A DNA stretch of 64,000 nt, from the NCBI RefSeq assembly GCF_025118155.1, contig NW_026251389.1, positions 1,178,001 to 1,242,000 of the forward strand, in the 5' to 3' direction. Source of the DNA: Cokeromyces recurvatus (taxonomy: Eukaryota > Mucoromycota > Mucoromycetes > Mucorales > Mucoraceae). Numbering within the stretch: the stretch's first letter is position 1; each line of letters begins with the position of its first letter. Positions 1 through 11,318 of the stretch are shown piece by piece. The notes below the pieces were generated by a model that saw only the letters and a program-made list of their open reading frames with translations, was not told the DNA's origin and made no database searches. The translations under genes and the position numbers were made by a program.

Positions 1-649
1 AATAATTGATTTCCATATTGTTGTAATTCTTCTAAGGATACATAAATATCATAATTATTCATTCGAAAAAATTCTAATTCTAAATGATTTAATTCTTTTA
101 CAGGTAATCCACCGACCTACAAGATATATAATTATTAAAATATAATCCCCTCCAACTGCTGCCCCCCCTTTTTTCTCTCTCTCTCTTTTACTCCCCTCTT
201 TTGCTCTCTCCTTTTTTTTTTCGTTTCCTTACCTTTGCATATCGTGTATTTGTAAAAAAGACATCAGAAAAGAATTTACTTGAAACCATAATGCCAGCTA
301 TAAGTAATCGATGAATATTAAATGAATCAATGCGTAAAGGGTCATCTTTTTGTTGTGACATGCGATCAAAGTAGACCAGCAAACTTAGAAAGCATTCATT
401 TGTACAGGGACAATATTTAAGTATTCTTGTTAAATAGGAATAAATATCAATACTGGGAATTGAGCGAGCATGGAAACATGTATAAGATGATGATGACGAC
501 AATGAATATTGTTGAATGATGGAATCATTAGCCTTTGTAATCTTTTCTAATAAACAAGTCAACATTTTGATTGTTTCAGTCACTGGAAAATTAGCCAAGT
601 CAAAGCATGGTGGTGATATTTGTGAATGATATATTTTCTTAACCATCAT
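1..649 (-). CDS. Pho80-like (PCL family) cyclin, 5' part only
   Basis: Regulatory cyclin of the Pho80/Pcl type, a family that partners a Pho85-like kinase in phosphate and nutrient signalling. Coding exons are 233-649 and 1-116; the gene runs off the left edge. The first exon encodes about 139 residues and includes a cyclin-box stretch (SRSIPSIDIYSYLTRILKYC-like, then LLIAGIMVSSKFFSDVFFTN). The join across the 116-base intron restores the family hallmark RYAKVGGLPVKELNHLELEF, and the phase closes exactly. The start is the first ATG of a double Met (MMVKK). It is divergent from RCY1 across 247 bases, so the two may share a promoter region. The family call is strong. The exact paralogue cannot be assigned because the 3' end is missing. 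Confidence 0.85.
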
Positions 650-896
650 TCGAAGTCTACAGAAGGAAAAGAAAAAAGTTGAATAAAAAAAAAAAAATGA
701 AAAATAGAAAAAAAAATAAATAAAATAAAAAACAATAGATTATTAAATAAAAATTTAATAATAAAATTGACTATAGACACTACTACTACTAATACTACGC
801 TTTAAAATTTATCCATCTTTGATAATATCTTTTAACGAAAAAAAAATAATTCTTTTTTTTTTATTTTATTTTAAAAGTTTCATACAGGGTACATAA

Positions 897-3800
897 ATGA
901 GTTTGTTAGATGATGAACCAATAACTGGTTATGATAATCTAATAAGTACATCACAGCCTATTCAACCTGTTCAAGTTTCTTTATCAGATGCAGCTAAAAG
1001 TAAATCGGGTCGTTCCATCCCGCCTGACGTCCTGATTAGAATATTTCAATATTTACCTATTTATGCTTTGGTTAATGTTGCTTTAACTTCGAGACGTTTC
1101 AAGGTACTAGCTTATGATGATGAAATTTGGGATAATAAACTGCAGGTCATGTTGGAGAATGATCATGGACCATTAGCTGCCATGTTAGCAGGTATATAAA
1201 TATATAGTTGAAATACTGGAGGCATATTTCTATATAAATGTTTAACCAATGTATATTGAGTTAGATAATGATAACACAAAGGGTTCTTTAATTGACTCTG
1301 AAAATACAATATACATTAACAATAAACCTTTAAATACGCTCATTCTCGGCATGTCCACCGATCCTTACAGTGCTCGAGCAAGAGCAAAATCAACAGGAAG
1401 ATCAAAAGAACAATTCAAACAGTTGTATACACAGTTGATACCCTATTATTTAGATTTGCGAGATAGAAATAAAGAATCGACTAAAGTATTACATGATTTT
1501 GGTGGTAACCCCGAAGAATGTGGTAAAGTCATTAATTTATTAATTGGCTTGGGACAATGTCATGTTGTGGATGATTGGAAACAGGTAAATAACGATAATA
1601 ATAAAAAGAATAGTTTAAAATAATATTTCCGGTTAATGTTGAAAATGATTAGATTAATGAAAATTTGAATGCATTATCTCAATATTTTGAAAGCGCATCA
1701 CTTCATGAATTCGAGGTCGCTTATGATGTACATAATATAAATGAAATGAAAGTAAGTAAGCAAGCAAGCAAGTTATTTTATTTTATTTTTTTTGAGTAAA
1801 AATGCTTGTATGGTATTAAAAAAACTTATGGTTGTGTATAATAGTCTTATGCAAATGCTTTAATTGCCTTGAATGGAGGTTTAACCTGTATACAAACTTA
1901 CGTTCAAAAGCATCCTCTGTTTTATGATAATCCTTTCAAACCAGAAGATAACTTTGTGTAAAGCTCATAACTTTATCTATTTGCGTATTGTTAATCTATC
2001 TCTTATTTTATTTTATAAAAGGATGTCTTATGATGATTTGACACCTTTTAAGAAGTTAATGCTTCTTATTACAGATGAACTCAAACAGCAATCCTCAGTA
2101 GTAGCAGAAGTATTTCCTACCAAAATGGATGTATTTTATATCTTTGTAGATCGAGTATTTGAGGATGTGGTAATAAAAAAGAACAGAAATGACACACACA
2201 TATCACTCACTCTTTATGTTCTTTTAAGATTGCAGAGTTTGTTAGTCAATTATTAAATAGAGCTATATCGAAAAGTACTCATCTTTATTTAATAACTATG
2301 TCAAACGTGTTGAATTTAAGCAAGAATATGATTGATATCTTTACAAATAACTCCGATTCACCAAGCAAGATTGAAACTGACCGCGGAATTAATTTATTAT
2401 TCAAACTTTTACTGCCCTTTTTAGATGACTATTTATATGAAGAAAGTAACTATGCAGAAATGACGACTAAAAAATATATTGAAGAATGGGTAAAATAGGC
2501 TTAAAATGAACTGTATAAAAAAAAAAAAGAAAAAGAAAATTATAACCCTTTTTATTTTTTGATAGAATAATCGAGTGATAGGAAATACAGACACTTCTAC
2601 ACGTCTCACAAATCAAACCCGTGAAACATTTAAAAGGTAGAAAAAAAAAAAAAAAAAAAAAAAGTCGTATGTCGTCTCTCTCTCTCTCTAAAAAAAAGTG
2701 AATTGTAGAAATTATTTAGCTGCGTTTAAAAAAGTACTCATATTACCAGTTGATTTAGTATCCACTGCAGCAACGACTATTGCTTCACCCTTTCAAAAGA
2801 ATGCCAATTTAAATGAGAAACGAGCTAATTCTATTGATTTAATCGCTTCACCTCAATCGACACCACCTTCCACACCCAAGACAAATCGATATTCATTGGA
2901 TCCACCAAGATCACCTACAGTCGCTTATGGTAAAGAAATTAGAGGCCAATTAGAATTTGTAGGACAAGAATTAGATATGCTTCAAAATTATCTTTCGCTA
3001 GAGACTTCATTACAATTAATTCATGTGAATAAAGAATCTGAAGGACGATTACAACAATTTATTGATATTGGATTTCCAGGACGAATGAAAACAGATATGT
3101 AAATAGGATACGAGTGTGTGTGTGTGTTATATGATATAAACTAATATACATGTATATAGTCATAGAACTTATGAACATATTTTTATTCAATTATTAAAGC
3201 TATTAGGTCAACATCATATTCAACCTGGTTTTGAAAGGTAAATAAAATAAAATAAAAATTTGAAGCATGTATTCATGTTTTATCATCATAGTGCATCCAA
3301 TCGATTATCTTCTTATAAGCCTAACATGGATAGTGCTAATGAAGATGTGCCACCACTCACTGAGTTCTTTGAACTTGTTCATGTAGCCGACGTTATTCAA
3401 CAAATGATTCAACTTTATTATGACGAAGAAATCGTAAGTAATTCTCCCGACTTCATAAAATCTCAAGTATCCATGGATATAAATTATTTTATTGATATAT
3501 AAAATATAGACTAAAAATGTAGATAAACTTGATTTCTTGAATGAAGTGAATAAAGAAAAAAAGTCATTTGAAAGATTGTTAGATGATTGTGTAGCACAGG
3601 GAATGGATCGTGGTATTCAGGTGCTCTTATCACAAGTAGAATTCATTTTAACTCATGAACAAAGAAAAGAAGACTATAATCCACCCAACGATATGATACC
3701 CGACCTCAAACCCACAAAGGTAAAAGAAAAAAAAACCCAGTCTATTTCTATAAGAATTCATTTTATATATGCATCTATTTCTAGGCTTGTCAAGATACAA

Positions 3801-4359
3801 TTCAATGTTTAAAGACAAATACTTCCATGTTAGTAGGTGCAGCAGAAAAGGCTACAATGGATTTATTCTTTAATGAAATTAGTAGAAGATTTTTCGAGTA
3901 AACAAAAAGACAAAGAAGAAATCTGTTCTATTGTGTTTTATTTATTTATTTATTTATTTTTACTTTAGAATTCTATGTAAACATTTAAAATCACAAACTG
4001 TAAATGAAACAGGAGGCTTTAGATACATTAGGTAAAGACAGTATGATAATTCAAATACTTTTTTTTTTTTTCTTATACTTATTTACTTATTTTTTTTTAG
4101 TGATATGAACGCTTATTATGACTTTATATTAACTTTAAAACAAAAGACAATTACACCTTACTTTTTAGCACTCAAATCGCTCGCTAATCTTTATATCATC
4201 GAATCAGCAACTGATATAAAATTACTTATTCATGATTTAGAACGATATCACGGTTTAATGAGAGTAGAAGATTTATTTGAATTTGCTGCTTGTAGAAGTG
4301 ATTGGCCTATGATTAAGAGAGTTGTTCAAAAGGACATAACAGATTGTTGTATTATGTAA
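897..4359 (+). CDS. RCY1: Recyclin-1, F-box and Sec10-like protein with CAAX box
   Basis: F-box protein of the yeast Rcy1 type, which acts in endocytic recycling and secretory vesicle traffic. Fourteen coding exons: 897-1191, 1265-1584, 1653-1751, 1845-1957, 2022-2169, 2229-2489, 2566-2636, 2709-3098, 3160-3237, 3292-3433, 3510-3719, 3785-3897, 3969-4031, 4101-4359. All phases close to give about 853 residues. The F-box is near residues 40-80 (IPPDVLIRIFQYLPIYALVN). The rest is mostly helical and resembles the exocyst Sec10 fold, including LHDFGGNPEECGKVINLLI-type and C-terminal FEFAACRSDWPMIKRVV segments. The protein ends in CCIM, a CAAX prenylation signal also present on yeast Rcy1, so membrane attachment by a lipid is expected. 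It is convergent with YHM2, with 198 bases between stop codons. Family identity is secure. The smallest exons and the phase-1 junction after exon 1 are the least certain points. Confidence 0.9.
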
Positions 4360-4557
4360 TAAATAACAAAATTTAAATAATAATAGAATATAGATGCTAT
4401 TGATTATATGATGTATACACACACATGTATATAAATATAATATATACAAATATACATGTATTTTTTATTGTTGTCTACTACTAGTAGTAGTAGGATGGTA
4501 TTGTCGGGATAATGTGGGATTTTTTTTTTCTTTTGTTATTGTTGGGGGAAAATATAG

Positions 4558-5822
4558 TTAATTTGTACCAAAGAGTGCTCGGAAATAATCACCTAATAAT
4601 AGCCAACAATCAATTAGAAATAATTAAAGTTTTTCTTTTTTTTTTTAAAAAAAAAAAAATTATTATTATTATTATTATTACCAAGTGCTACCATACAAAG
4701 CGTCTGCCACATGCCTAAGCCAATACGAGGTAAAACACCTCTATAAAAACCTTTCAAGCCATTCTTTTGATAAATATATTTTGTAGTGGATACGATGGTC
4801 ATCTTCTCAGGTCGATCTACTGTCTTTAATTGACTTTGCATTTCAACTCGAATGACTTCAATGGGCTGATTCCAACATGATAAAGCACCACCTACAATAG
4901 ATGCCAATGCTTTATCTAAAGCAGTTGTACGCAAATGAGCGTCAGGGGAATCACCATACCGTGTCTTGGTAATGAATTCTTGAGTGAATCGTGTGATACC
5001 AAACCGAGAAGCCCAATTTGTACATTGTCTAACCGCAACTGCATTAACGCCTTTATTAATACCTGCGATACCTTCTTTTTTAATAATATCTCGAGCAATT
5101 TTCAATGTTGATTCCTTTACAGCTATAAACAAACAAACAAACAAACAAAAGATTTAGATAAAAATTTAACTATTCAGGTTTATGGCTCATCTATTTACCT
5201 GATTTATGACGCGTGACCTCAACGGTTTTCATAAATGTACAAAAACCCATTGTAGTATAAGCTTGCGCAATACCTCCACCCATACCACCTATGATGCCAC
5301 CCTATTATATATATGTATATGTCTTTGAGTATAAGTATATCCTCAAAAGTCTTTTCTTTTTTTCTCTCTTTCTTTCTTTCTTTCTTCCCAACAAGTTTAC
5401 TTACAACAAAGGGGGATGCACCAGCAGCCCTTGCATGATATTCAAATTCGGAAGCAGTAAAAAGTAAGACAGCACCCTTTGTAGATGCTTCAATCCATGC
5501 CCACGGGATTAAACCTTGATAAAATCCAAGTAGACCTCCTCGACTATAAACAGTCTTTAAAGCTTCTACTAAAGATTGATGACGATTTGCTGCTAACTGT
5601 GTTTTGATAACTTCAAATGGTTGACCCAATGTAGATACTTCAAACAAGTTTAATGCTAGATAATAAAAGTAAATAAATAAATCTATTTTTTTCGACGGAA
5701 GAGGTTTCTTTTTTTTGTTATATATACTACTTACATGCACCTAAAAGTAAATTTTTATAAGAAATAGGCTTCTTCTTTAAAGGAGCATTTGGGTCTGCAG
5801 ATGTATTATCAATAGGTGCCAT
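4558..5822 (-). CDS. YHM2: Mitochondrial citrate/oxoglutarate carrier, Yhm2 type
   Basis: Mitochondrial inner membrane solute carrier. Yeast Yhm2 exchanges citrate for oxoglutarate and has also been reported as a mitochondrial DNA-binding protein. Coding exons in order of translation: 5735-5822, 5405-5655, 5199-5301, 4682-5122, 4558-4592, giving about 305 residues, close to the family length. It shows carrier repeats with Yhm2-specific signatures: [53 protein letters not shown] and [16 protein letters not shown]. The usual carrier Px(D/E)xx(K/R) motifs are altered in the way typical of this subfamily. The short last exon adds [11 protein letters not shown] after an intron carrying a (TAA)n run and poly(A)/poly(T) runs. 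The start is the ATG of MAPIDNTS. The upstream in-frame reading is T-rich leader or an untranslated intron, since a good acceptor sits 4 bases before the ATG. Confidence 0.92.
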
Positions 5823-5872
5823 CCCTGGTATATTAAAATAAATAAATAAATAATAGAAGAAGAGGCGATAAT

Positions 5873-5905
<33 letters not shown>

Positions 5906-6134
5906 GAAAAAAAAGAAATAATAACAAGTTTTATTTTAAACTTATTTTTAATTATAGTAGTAGTTAATAGCAGTAGTAGTAGCAGTAGTAGTAGTAGTCA
6001 TAGTAGGTATAAGATTAAAGCAGTACAAAAATTTCATTGACCGCGGTAATCCTTCTAAACTGGGAAAAGAATCCGCATTAATAATACGTGTTTTCTTCTA
6101 CTACTGCCCCATAAATTTTATTCTATTTTTTTTT
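5823..6134. other. Intergenic, YHM2 promoter side
   Basis: Holds a pyrimidine-rich leader of YHM2 (read on the minus strand), a GAAAA-type microsatellite near 5880-5915 and a (TAG)n/(CAG)n-like run near 5955-6005. I see no reading frame that looks coding. Confidence 0.6.
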
Positions 6135-7223
6135 CTAATAATAATAATAATTATTATTATAATTGTTTATAATATGACGACTATAATAATTGCTTTTTAC
6201 TCTATTCATTCTTCTATTAAATACCTGCTGTGGTAAATAATAATGATAATAATAGTAATAATAATGATAATAATCATTATAATCATTATCTTTCATGGCC
6301 ACTACTGCATGTTGAAATCTACTGTTTCGCTTATTATAATAAAAATAGTCTTCATAATCATTGTAGTATAAGTTATTATGCATAGGTATCACATAATAAG
6401 GATGTTTATCTATAACTGCTGCACTATTTAGAGGAGAAGAAGAAGAGGAGGAGGAGGAGGAAGAGGAAGAAGAGGAAGAAGAAGAAGCAGCAACAGCAGC
6501 AGCAGCAGTAGTAGTAGTAGTAGTAGAATAGTATCGATAAGGTTTCCTTCTTTGTTGAATCTCTGACTGCTTTCTTTTTCTTTGCTTAGGTAACTGTAGT
6601 GATTGCTCTTGTTGTTGTATGTTAGGATCACTTTCTTCTTCTTCTTTTTTCATATTCCCTACTATCCCTCGCCAAAATTGTATTTGTCGTTCAAGCTCAG
6701 TTATTTTTTTGTTTAGCTTTTTAATTTCATCGTCTTCTGAGTTATTTTGTTCTATTAATATTTTATCTTCTTCTTTTTCAGCAGCAGCAGCAGCAGTAAT
6801 AGTAGTAGTAACAGGAATACCGTCATGATGATGATGATTTTCATTCACTTGTTGCTGAATTATTTTCGGTAATGATGACAATGCAGTATTGTCAGTTATA
6901 ATGCTTGGTTGTTTATTGGGTGATGATGGTTCTTTTAATAAAAATGCATTTCTATTTTGATCTCGTGAATGACAATCACGAGAAATAGACTCATTGTCTA
7001 ATAGTCGTTGTTGTTGACCTATCATTCTTGCTACCATAGGATATCCAACAAAATCAAGTACATCAGAAGGCGATAATGCTCTTATAGGTAATGGTGAGAA
7101 ATGACGTGAAAGAAGTTCATTGGAAACAAGATCCATATTTATTTTCGAGGTACTATTTTGTGATCTTGGTTCTTGACCATTATTTTTTCCAAGTGTTTTA
7201 TTTAATAACTTTTTAAAAATCAT
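6135..7223 (-). CDS. Low-complexity protein with coiled coil, unrecognised
   Basis: I do not recognise this protein. A single open frame of about 362 residues starts at MIFKKLLNKTLG. The frame is open further upstream to 7316, but that extension is hydrophobic and looks like translated leader. A folded-looking N-terminal region contains FSPLPIRALSPSDVLDFVGY and RMIGQQQRLLD. A short coiled coil follows (DDEIKKLNKKITELERQIQFWRGIV), then a basic segment (KQRKRKQSEIQQRRKP). After that come runs of Thr, Ala, 19 consecutive Ser, and a C-terminal region dominated by Tyr, Asn and His. The runs come from trinucleotide repeats, so their length may vary between strains. Non-repetitive charged regions favour a real gene, but repeat-driven open frames are common here. 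Confidence 0.45.
   Translation of the reverse strand: MIFKKLLNKTLGKNNGQEPRSQNSTSKINMDLVSNELLSRHFSPLPIRALSPSDVLDFVGYPMVARMIGQQQRLLDNESISRDCHSRDQNRNAFLLKEPSSPNKQPSIITDNTALSSLPKIIQQQVNENHHHHDGIPVTTTITAAAAAEKEEDKILIEQNNSEDDEIKKLNKKITELERQIQFWRGIVGNMKKEEEESDPNIQQQEQSLQLPKQRKRKQSEIQQRRKPYRYYSTTTTTTAAAAVAASSSSSSSSSSSSSSSSSPLNSAAVIDKHPYYVIPMHNNLYYNDYEDYFYYNKRNSRFQHAVVAMKDNDYNDYYHYYYYYYHYYLPQQVFNRRMNRVKSNYYSRHIINNYNNNYYYY
6420..6525. repeat. Trinucleotide repeat tract (GAA/GAG, CAG, TAG)
   Basis: An imperfect GAA/GAG run followed by CAG and TAG triplets encodes, on the minus strand, Thr, Ala and Ser homopolymers inside the low-complexity protein. Confidence 0.85.
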
Positions 7224-7565
7224 TAAAAATGAAAATAATAATAATAATACTAAGCAAGAACAGAAATTATATTTTGACTCACGAATAAGAAAAAAAATCC
7301 ATATTTGAAATAACAATAAACAAATACCATGACACTATCATGTGAAAATACTACAAGGAATTCAATATCATTGAATGATGAATTCTTTTCTTTTTCTTTT
7401 TTTTTTTTATTCATTTTTAACTACTAAATAAATACAACATGTTATGTTAAAAGAGAGAAAGAGAGAGAGAAGAAGAAAGAGAAAGAATGAGCCCTTTATT
7501 GTACATTTATTATTACTACTATACACATATAATGAAACATAAGTCAAGTTTTTCCTTTTTTTTTT
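7224..7565. other. Intergenic between two minus-strand genes
   Basis: AT-rich, with a GAGA-type run near 7450-7490. It contains the putative leader of the low-complexity gene and the 3' flank of the LRR gene. Nothing else supported. Confidence 0.5.
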
Positions 7566-9024
7566 TTATGAACACAAACGACGTGGCTTTAATAATGACT
7601 GATCTCCTTTTCGAGTAAAGAATTTCCACCTCTTTTTATCTTCAAAGGAGGCTGCAAGAGTAGTAGTAGTAAAGGAATCAAATAGAAAAGAAGTCTGATC
7701 TACTACTACATTAAAAGAGGAGGTGTTATTATTATTATTATTGATCGGATTACTTGTATTATTAAATGAAGATCGTATCTTTTGTTGCTGTGATCTACGT
7801 GTGATAGTCCTTTGATGATCAGCATTTCCTTTTAATATGAATTTCGGTTTAAATAAGGTATTCTTTATCTTCTTTGTAGCGTTATTATGATTACTAGTTG
7901 AAAAGGTAGTATATAAACGATCCCTTTCATCTATCCAATGAGCTGAACATAATCGATATTCGATTGGAATCCACATCGTCTCATTCCTTTCAATCCAACG
8001 TATCTTTGATATATAGCTTTCAAAATAAGGTAGATGACAATGACTGCATCGTTCATATTGACAAAGATAGTTAAAGAGTCTGGTCGTTATTTTTGATTGA
8101 ATGCTGTGTGAATCATTTGATACAAATTGATCTTCATTCCTTACAATATATCGAGCGCAGGTCTCTAATAGACTAGGTGGATCATGTTTCAGGTGGTGGT
8201 GGTGGTGATGATGAAGGCTGAACGATACACATCCATCTAAATCAAGTCGGCGTAGAGAGGGCAATTGAATAATTTCAGCAGGTAAATAGTTTAATTGATT
8301 ATTATAAGAGATATCAAGGGAGGCTAATGTTTGTATTTCACCAATACGAGAAGTTAAAGTCACAAGTCTATTATGACTGATATCAAAGACATGTAATGAT
8401 TTTAATTGACTTGTAAAAGGTGTTAATTGTTGAATTTGATTATAAGATAAATCCAATTCATATAACTGAGAAAGTAGACCGATTGTGTCCGGTATAGATT
8501 GAATTTGATTATGTGAAAGAACAAGTATTTCAAGTTGATATAAAAAGCCAATTGATTCAGGTATATCACATAATTGATTATAAGACCTAATAATAAAGAA
8601 GTAGATAAATGACTGATAAGTAAGTGAGAATACAAGTAAGTATACAAGTGTACATGTATACAAGTGTACATATATACATCTACATGCACATACACATACA
8701 CTCGTAGTTTACTTACAGGTTTAACTTGGTAATCATCGTTAATAAACCAATATTCGAAGTTAATGATTTGAACTTCATTCTTGAAAGATTAATGTCCTGT
8801 ATGTTATATAAAAGATGTGTGTCTAATAAATCATTGAAAGTAAAGATAGTCTCTGGTTCTTCTATTAGATGCTTTTGATCTTTGTTATTCAACAGTAAGA
8901 AACCAGAATCCTTTCTATGATATTGACTGATTCTATTATTATCGTAATTTGATGTATAACCAAGTACAGTAGAATTAAAAAACTTTCTCTTTTTTAAATT
9001 CTTTTTACTAGTAAATTGTCCCAT
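7566..9024 (-). CDS. Leucine-rich-repeat protein with N-myristoylation motif
   Basis: Two coding exons, 8717-9024 and 7566-8586, give about 442 residues. The N-terminus MGQFTSKK matches the MGxxxSK pattern of N-myristoylated proteins and is followed by basic residues, so membrane anchoring is plausible (inference). From about residue 85 to 210 there are at least six 22-24 residue LRRs of the plant/small-GTPase-partner style (LxxLxxLxLSxNQIxxIPxxIG). The intron splits an LRR, and the join rebuilds KLNLSYNQL exactly. After the repeats come seven consecutive His, a helical segment (LLETCARYIVRN) and a Cys cluster (CQYERCSHCHLPYFESYI) resembling a small zinc site seen downstream of LRRs in some animal and fungal LRR proteins. 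The C-terminal 130 residues are basic and Ser/Asn-rich. The partner and pathway are unknown. Confidence 0.8.
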
Positions 9025-9200
9025 TTAAATAGATATGTATGAAATAAGGAAAAGGAAAGAGCAATAATAAAACCCTTCTATCAATAAAATAAAATAAAAT
9101 AAAATAAAAAAAAAAATATAAAAAATCAATTTTATTTATAGTCGCATGATAATAAAAAGGAGAGAAAGAGACGACTACTACAATAATAAGGAGAAAGGAT

Positions 9201-9540
9201 TTAGTTTGCTGGCTTTACGTTGACTTTAATTTCTACTCTTTTGCTGTTAACTTGAATAAAGACTTTATGTTGGCCTAAATATTTAATACGGCCTACTCCT
9301 CCTTCTTCTTGACTACTAAATTCAATGGCTGATTTATCGATATCCAAACCAAAATTCTCCTTTATCTTTTGAACTAAATCCTCTGCCGTAACTGATCCGA
9401 ATGTATGATGGCTATTCGGCACAACTGCTCTATTAAATTCTAATTCCTGGATTTGTTCTAAATTATCTAATAATTCATTCTTTTTCATATTCAATTTATT
9501 CAATTGTAACTAATATAATATCAATGTAAATAACTTATTT

Positions 9541-9580
<40 letters not shown>

Positions 9581-10088
9581 GAGACCAGTGACTTACCTTT
9601 AATTTTTCTTGTTGTTCTGTCATTTTATCTTGATCTTCATTCATGTCGTCTTTTGTTAATAATTGATCTTTATTGATATACTCTGCTTTACCAGCAGGAT
9701 ACAAAATATTACGCATCAATCCAGCTATAAAAGAGAGATAAAAAAATAAGGTCAACTCTATAAAATAATAATAGTAGTAGTAGTAGTCTAAGCTTTGTTA
9801 TGATATACTTTACGTCTAACAGAAACAATTTCATCTAGTATAAATATCAATATCAATATTTTATTTGAATAGTTTTCTATAATATTACCTTTAAGTCCGA
9901 GATTTTCAATATACTCATTCAATCGAACCTCAATGTTTGCTTTTTTATGTGCATGTCTCTTAAAAAAAAATAAATAATAATAATAATGTCAAAAAATGAC
10001 TGTCAATCTATACATTCATTTATACCTTTGTAACTTGTTGACTCGTATAAAGAATTGTTTTTCTCAAAGGTCGTAATAGAAAGGACAT
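9201..10088 (-). CDS. Mitochondrial large-subunit ribosomal protein bL9m
   Basis: Mitochondrial homologue of bacterial ribosomal protein L9 (bL9m). Exons in order of translation: 10026-10088, 9889-9958, 9814-9834, 9597-9724, 9201-9509, giving about 196 residues. The first 21 residues (MSFLLRPLRKTILYTSQQVTK) are basic and hydroxylated with no acid, as in a mitochondrial presequence. The L9 N-domain signature EYIENLGLKGDEIVSVRPGLMRNILYPAGKA is recovered only when the 21-nt third exon is included. The C-terminal domain contains HTFGSVTAEDLVQKI, typical of bL9. The frame closes at every junction. It is divergent from IMP2 with 1.2 kb between. Confidence 0.88.
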
Positions 10089-11318
10089 GACTGTAAAGGA
10101 ATAGAGAGAATAATTATAATAAAAGAATGAGATTTATATTATGACTAAATTCAGAAAAAAAAAAAAAGGAAAAAAAAAAAAAAGATTACCATGGCAAACA
10201 AATATAATTAGCAAGGGCGGGACATAATAAGCAGCACCCTTTTCTCTTTGAACAGATTATTACTTTTGGGAGGCGGGGGGGGGTTGTACCAGAATCAGAC
10301 TAACATATTACTATGAGTTATTTTACCGGAGATTGAACATTAATGTGGAGTCTGTTCTTTGGCAATAACCCTTTCTCGATCATAAAAGACTTTTTTGAAG
10401 ACTAGAGAAATAATTCACAAAGCAGATAACACAGTTTATATATTAGATAAAAAGAAAGAACTATATATCCATATACACTAGCATATTTAACTGACTATGC
10501 TGTTCTTTTATGGAAAAAAAAAGTTAAAAATATAAATGACAATTAGTCTTGTTTATTGTAAATGATCTTCTTGGTCCTGAAAACTACCGAGAAAAAGAAA
10601 ATAGCGTGAAAAAAAAAGATTTAAAGACGATACATATACACTCTAAAGCCTTTTATTTTATTTTCTTTCTTTTACATATAAAAAACTATATAAATATATA
10701 GATAACAAAATACTTTATCACACATAAAAAACCAGTACAGAATCAAAGTATATTTGTAAAGACTTGCCCTATTATAAAAGAACTAGACAAAAGACAATAT
10801 GTATATGTGTGTTATGTATGACTAGTATATAGGCATGACTAATATTATAACCTGTAAACAATTTAGTATTATTACTTGAAAAGATTTCTAAGGGCACCAA
10901 TCATTTAATTTAACTTTACTATAGCTCAGCATGTGATAATTAAAGACAATCACTAAATACATTTATGAAAATATTACAAAGTATGGGTATAGTTGGACAT
11001 ATCTTCTATACCTGAATCCTATTGAACAGTTTTAATTCATAGTAGCTAAAGAGTAAGCTTAGGAGAAAGGAACTATTTTTTTTTAGGGGAAAAAAAGAAG
11101 GTTTAACCTTGAGAATAGAAAATGCTTCTTATGATACTCTTGTTGGTTATATTGAAATATTTTGTAGATACATAATGAATAGGTTATCTATAGGAAGCTA
11201 TTCCATCAATCAAGACGGATTCATTTACTGGAAAAAGAGAGGGGGGGATTATATATACTCAGACGGGGTATATCTATACATATTTTTTTTTTTTTTTTAT
11301 AACAAACTTCTTCCTATA
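10089..11318. other. 1.2-kb intergenic region, divergent bL9m/IMP2
   Basis: AT-rich spacer with no convincing coding. It includes an isolated G-rich spot at 10268-10283 (three Gs, then AGGC, then nine Gs) that stands out in this composition. The frame upstream of IMP2 from 11109 is open but contains poly-Phe translation of a T run and no domain, so I treat it as leader. Confidence 0.6.

Noticed and set aside
6619..6828. Plus-strand frame opposite the low-complexity gene
   Set aside because: Antisense of repeat codons; no independent support.
11109..11318. N-terminal extension of IMP2
   Set aside because: Contains a po­ly-Phe stretch from a T run and no presequence-like pattern. The ATG at 11319 gives a normal Imp2 start.
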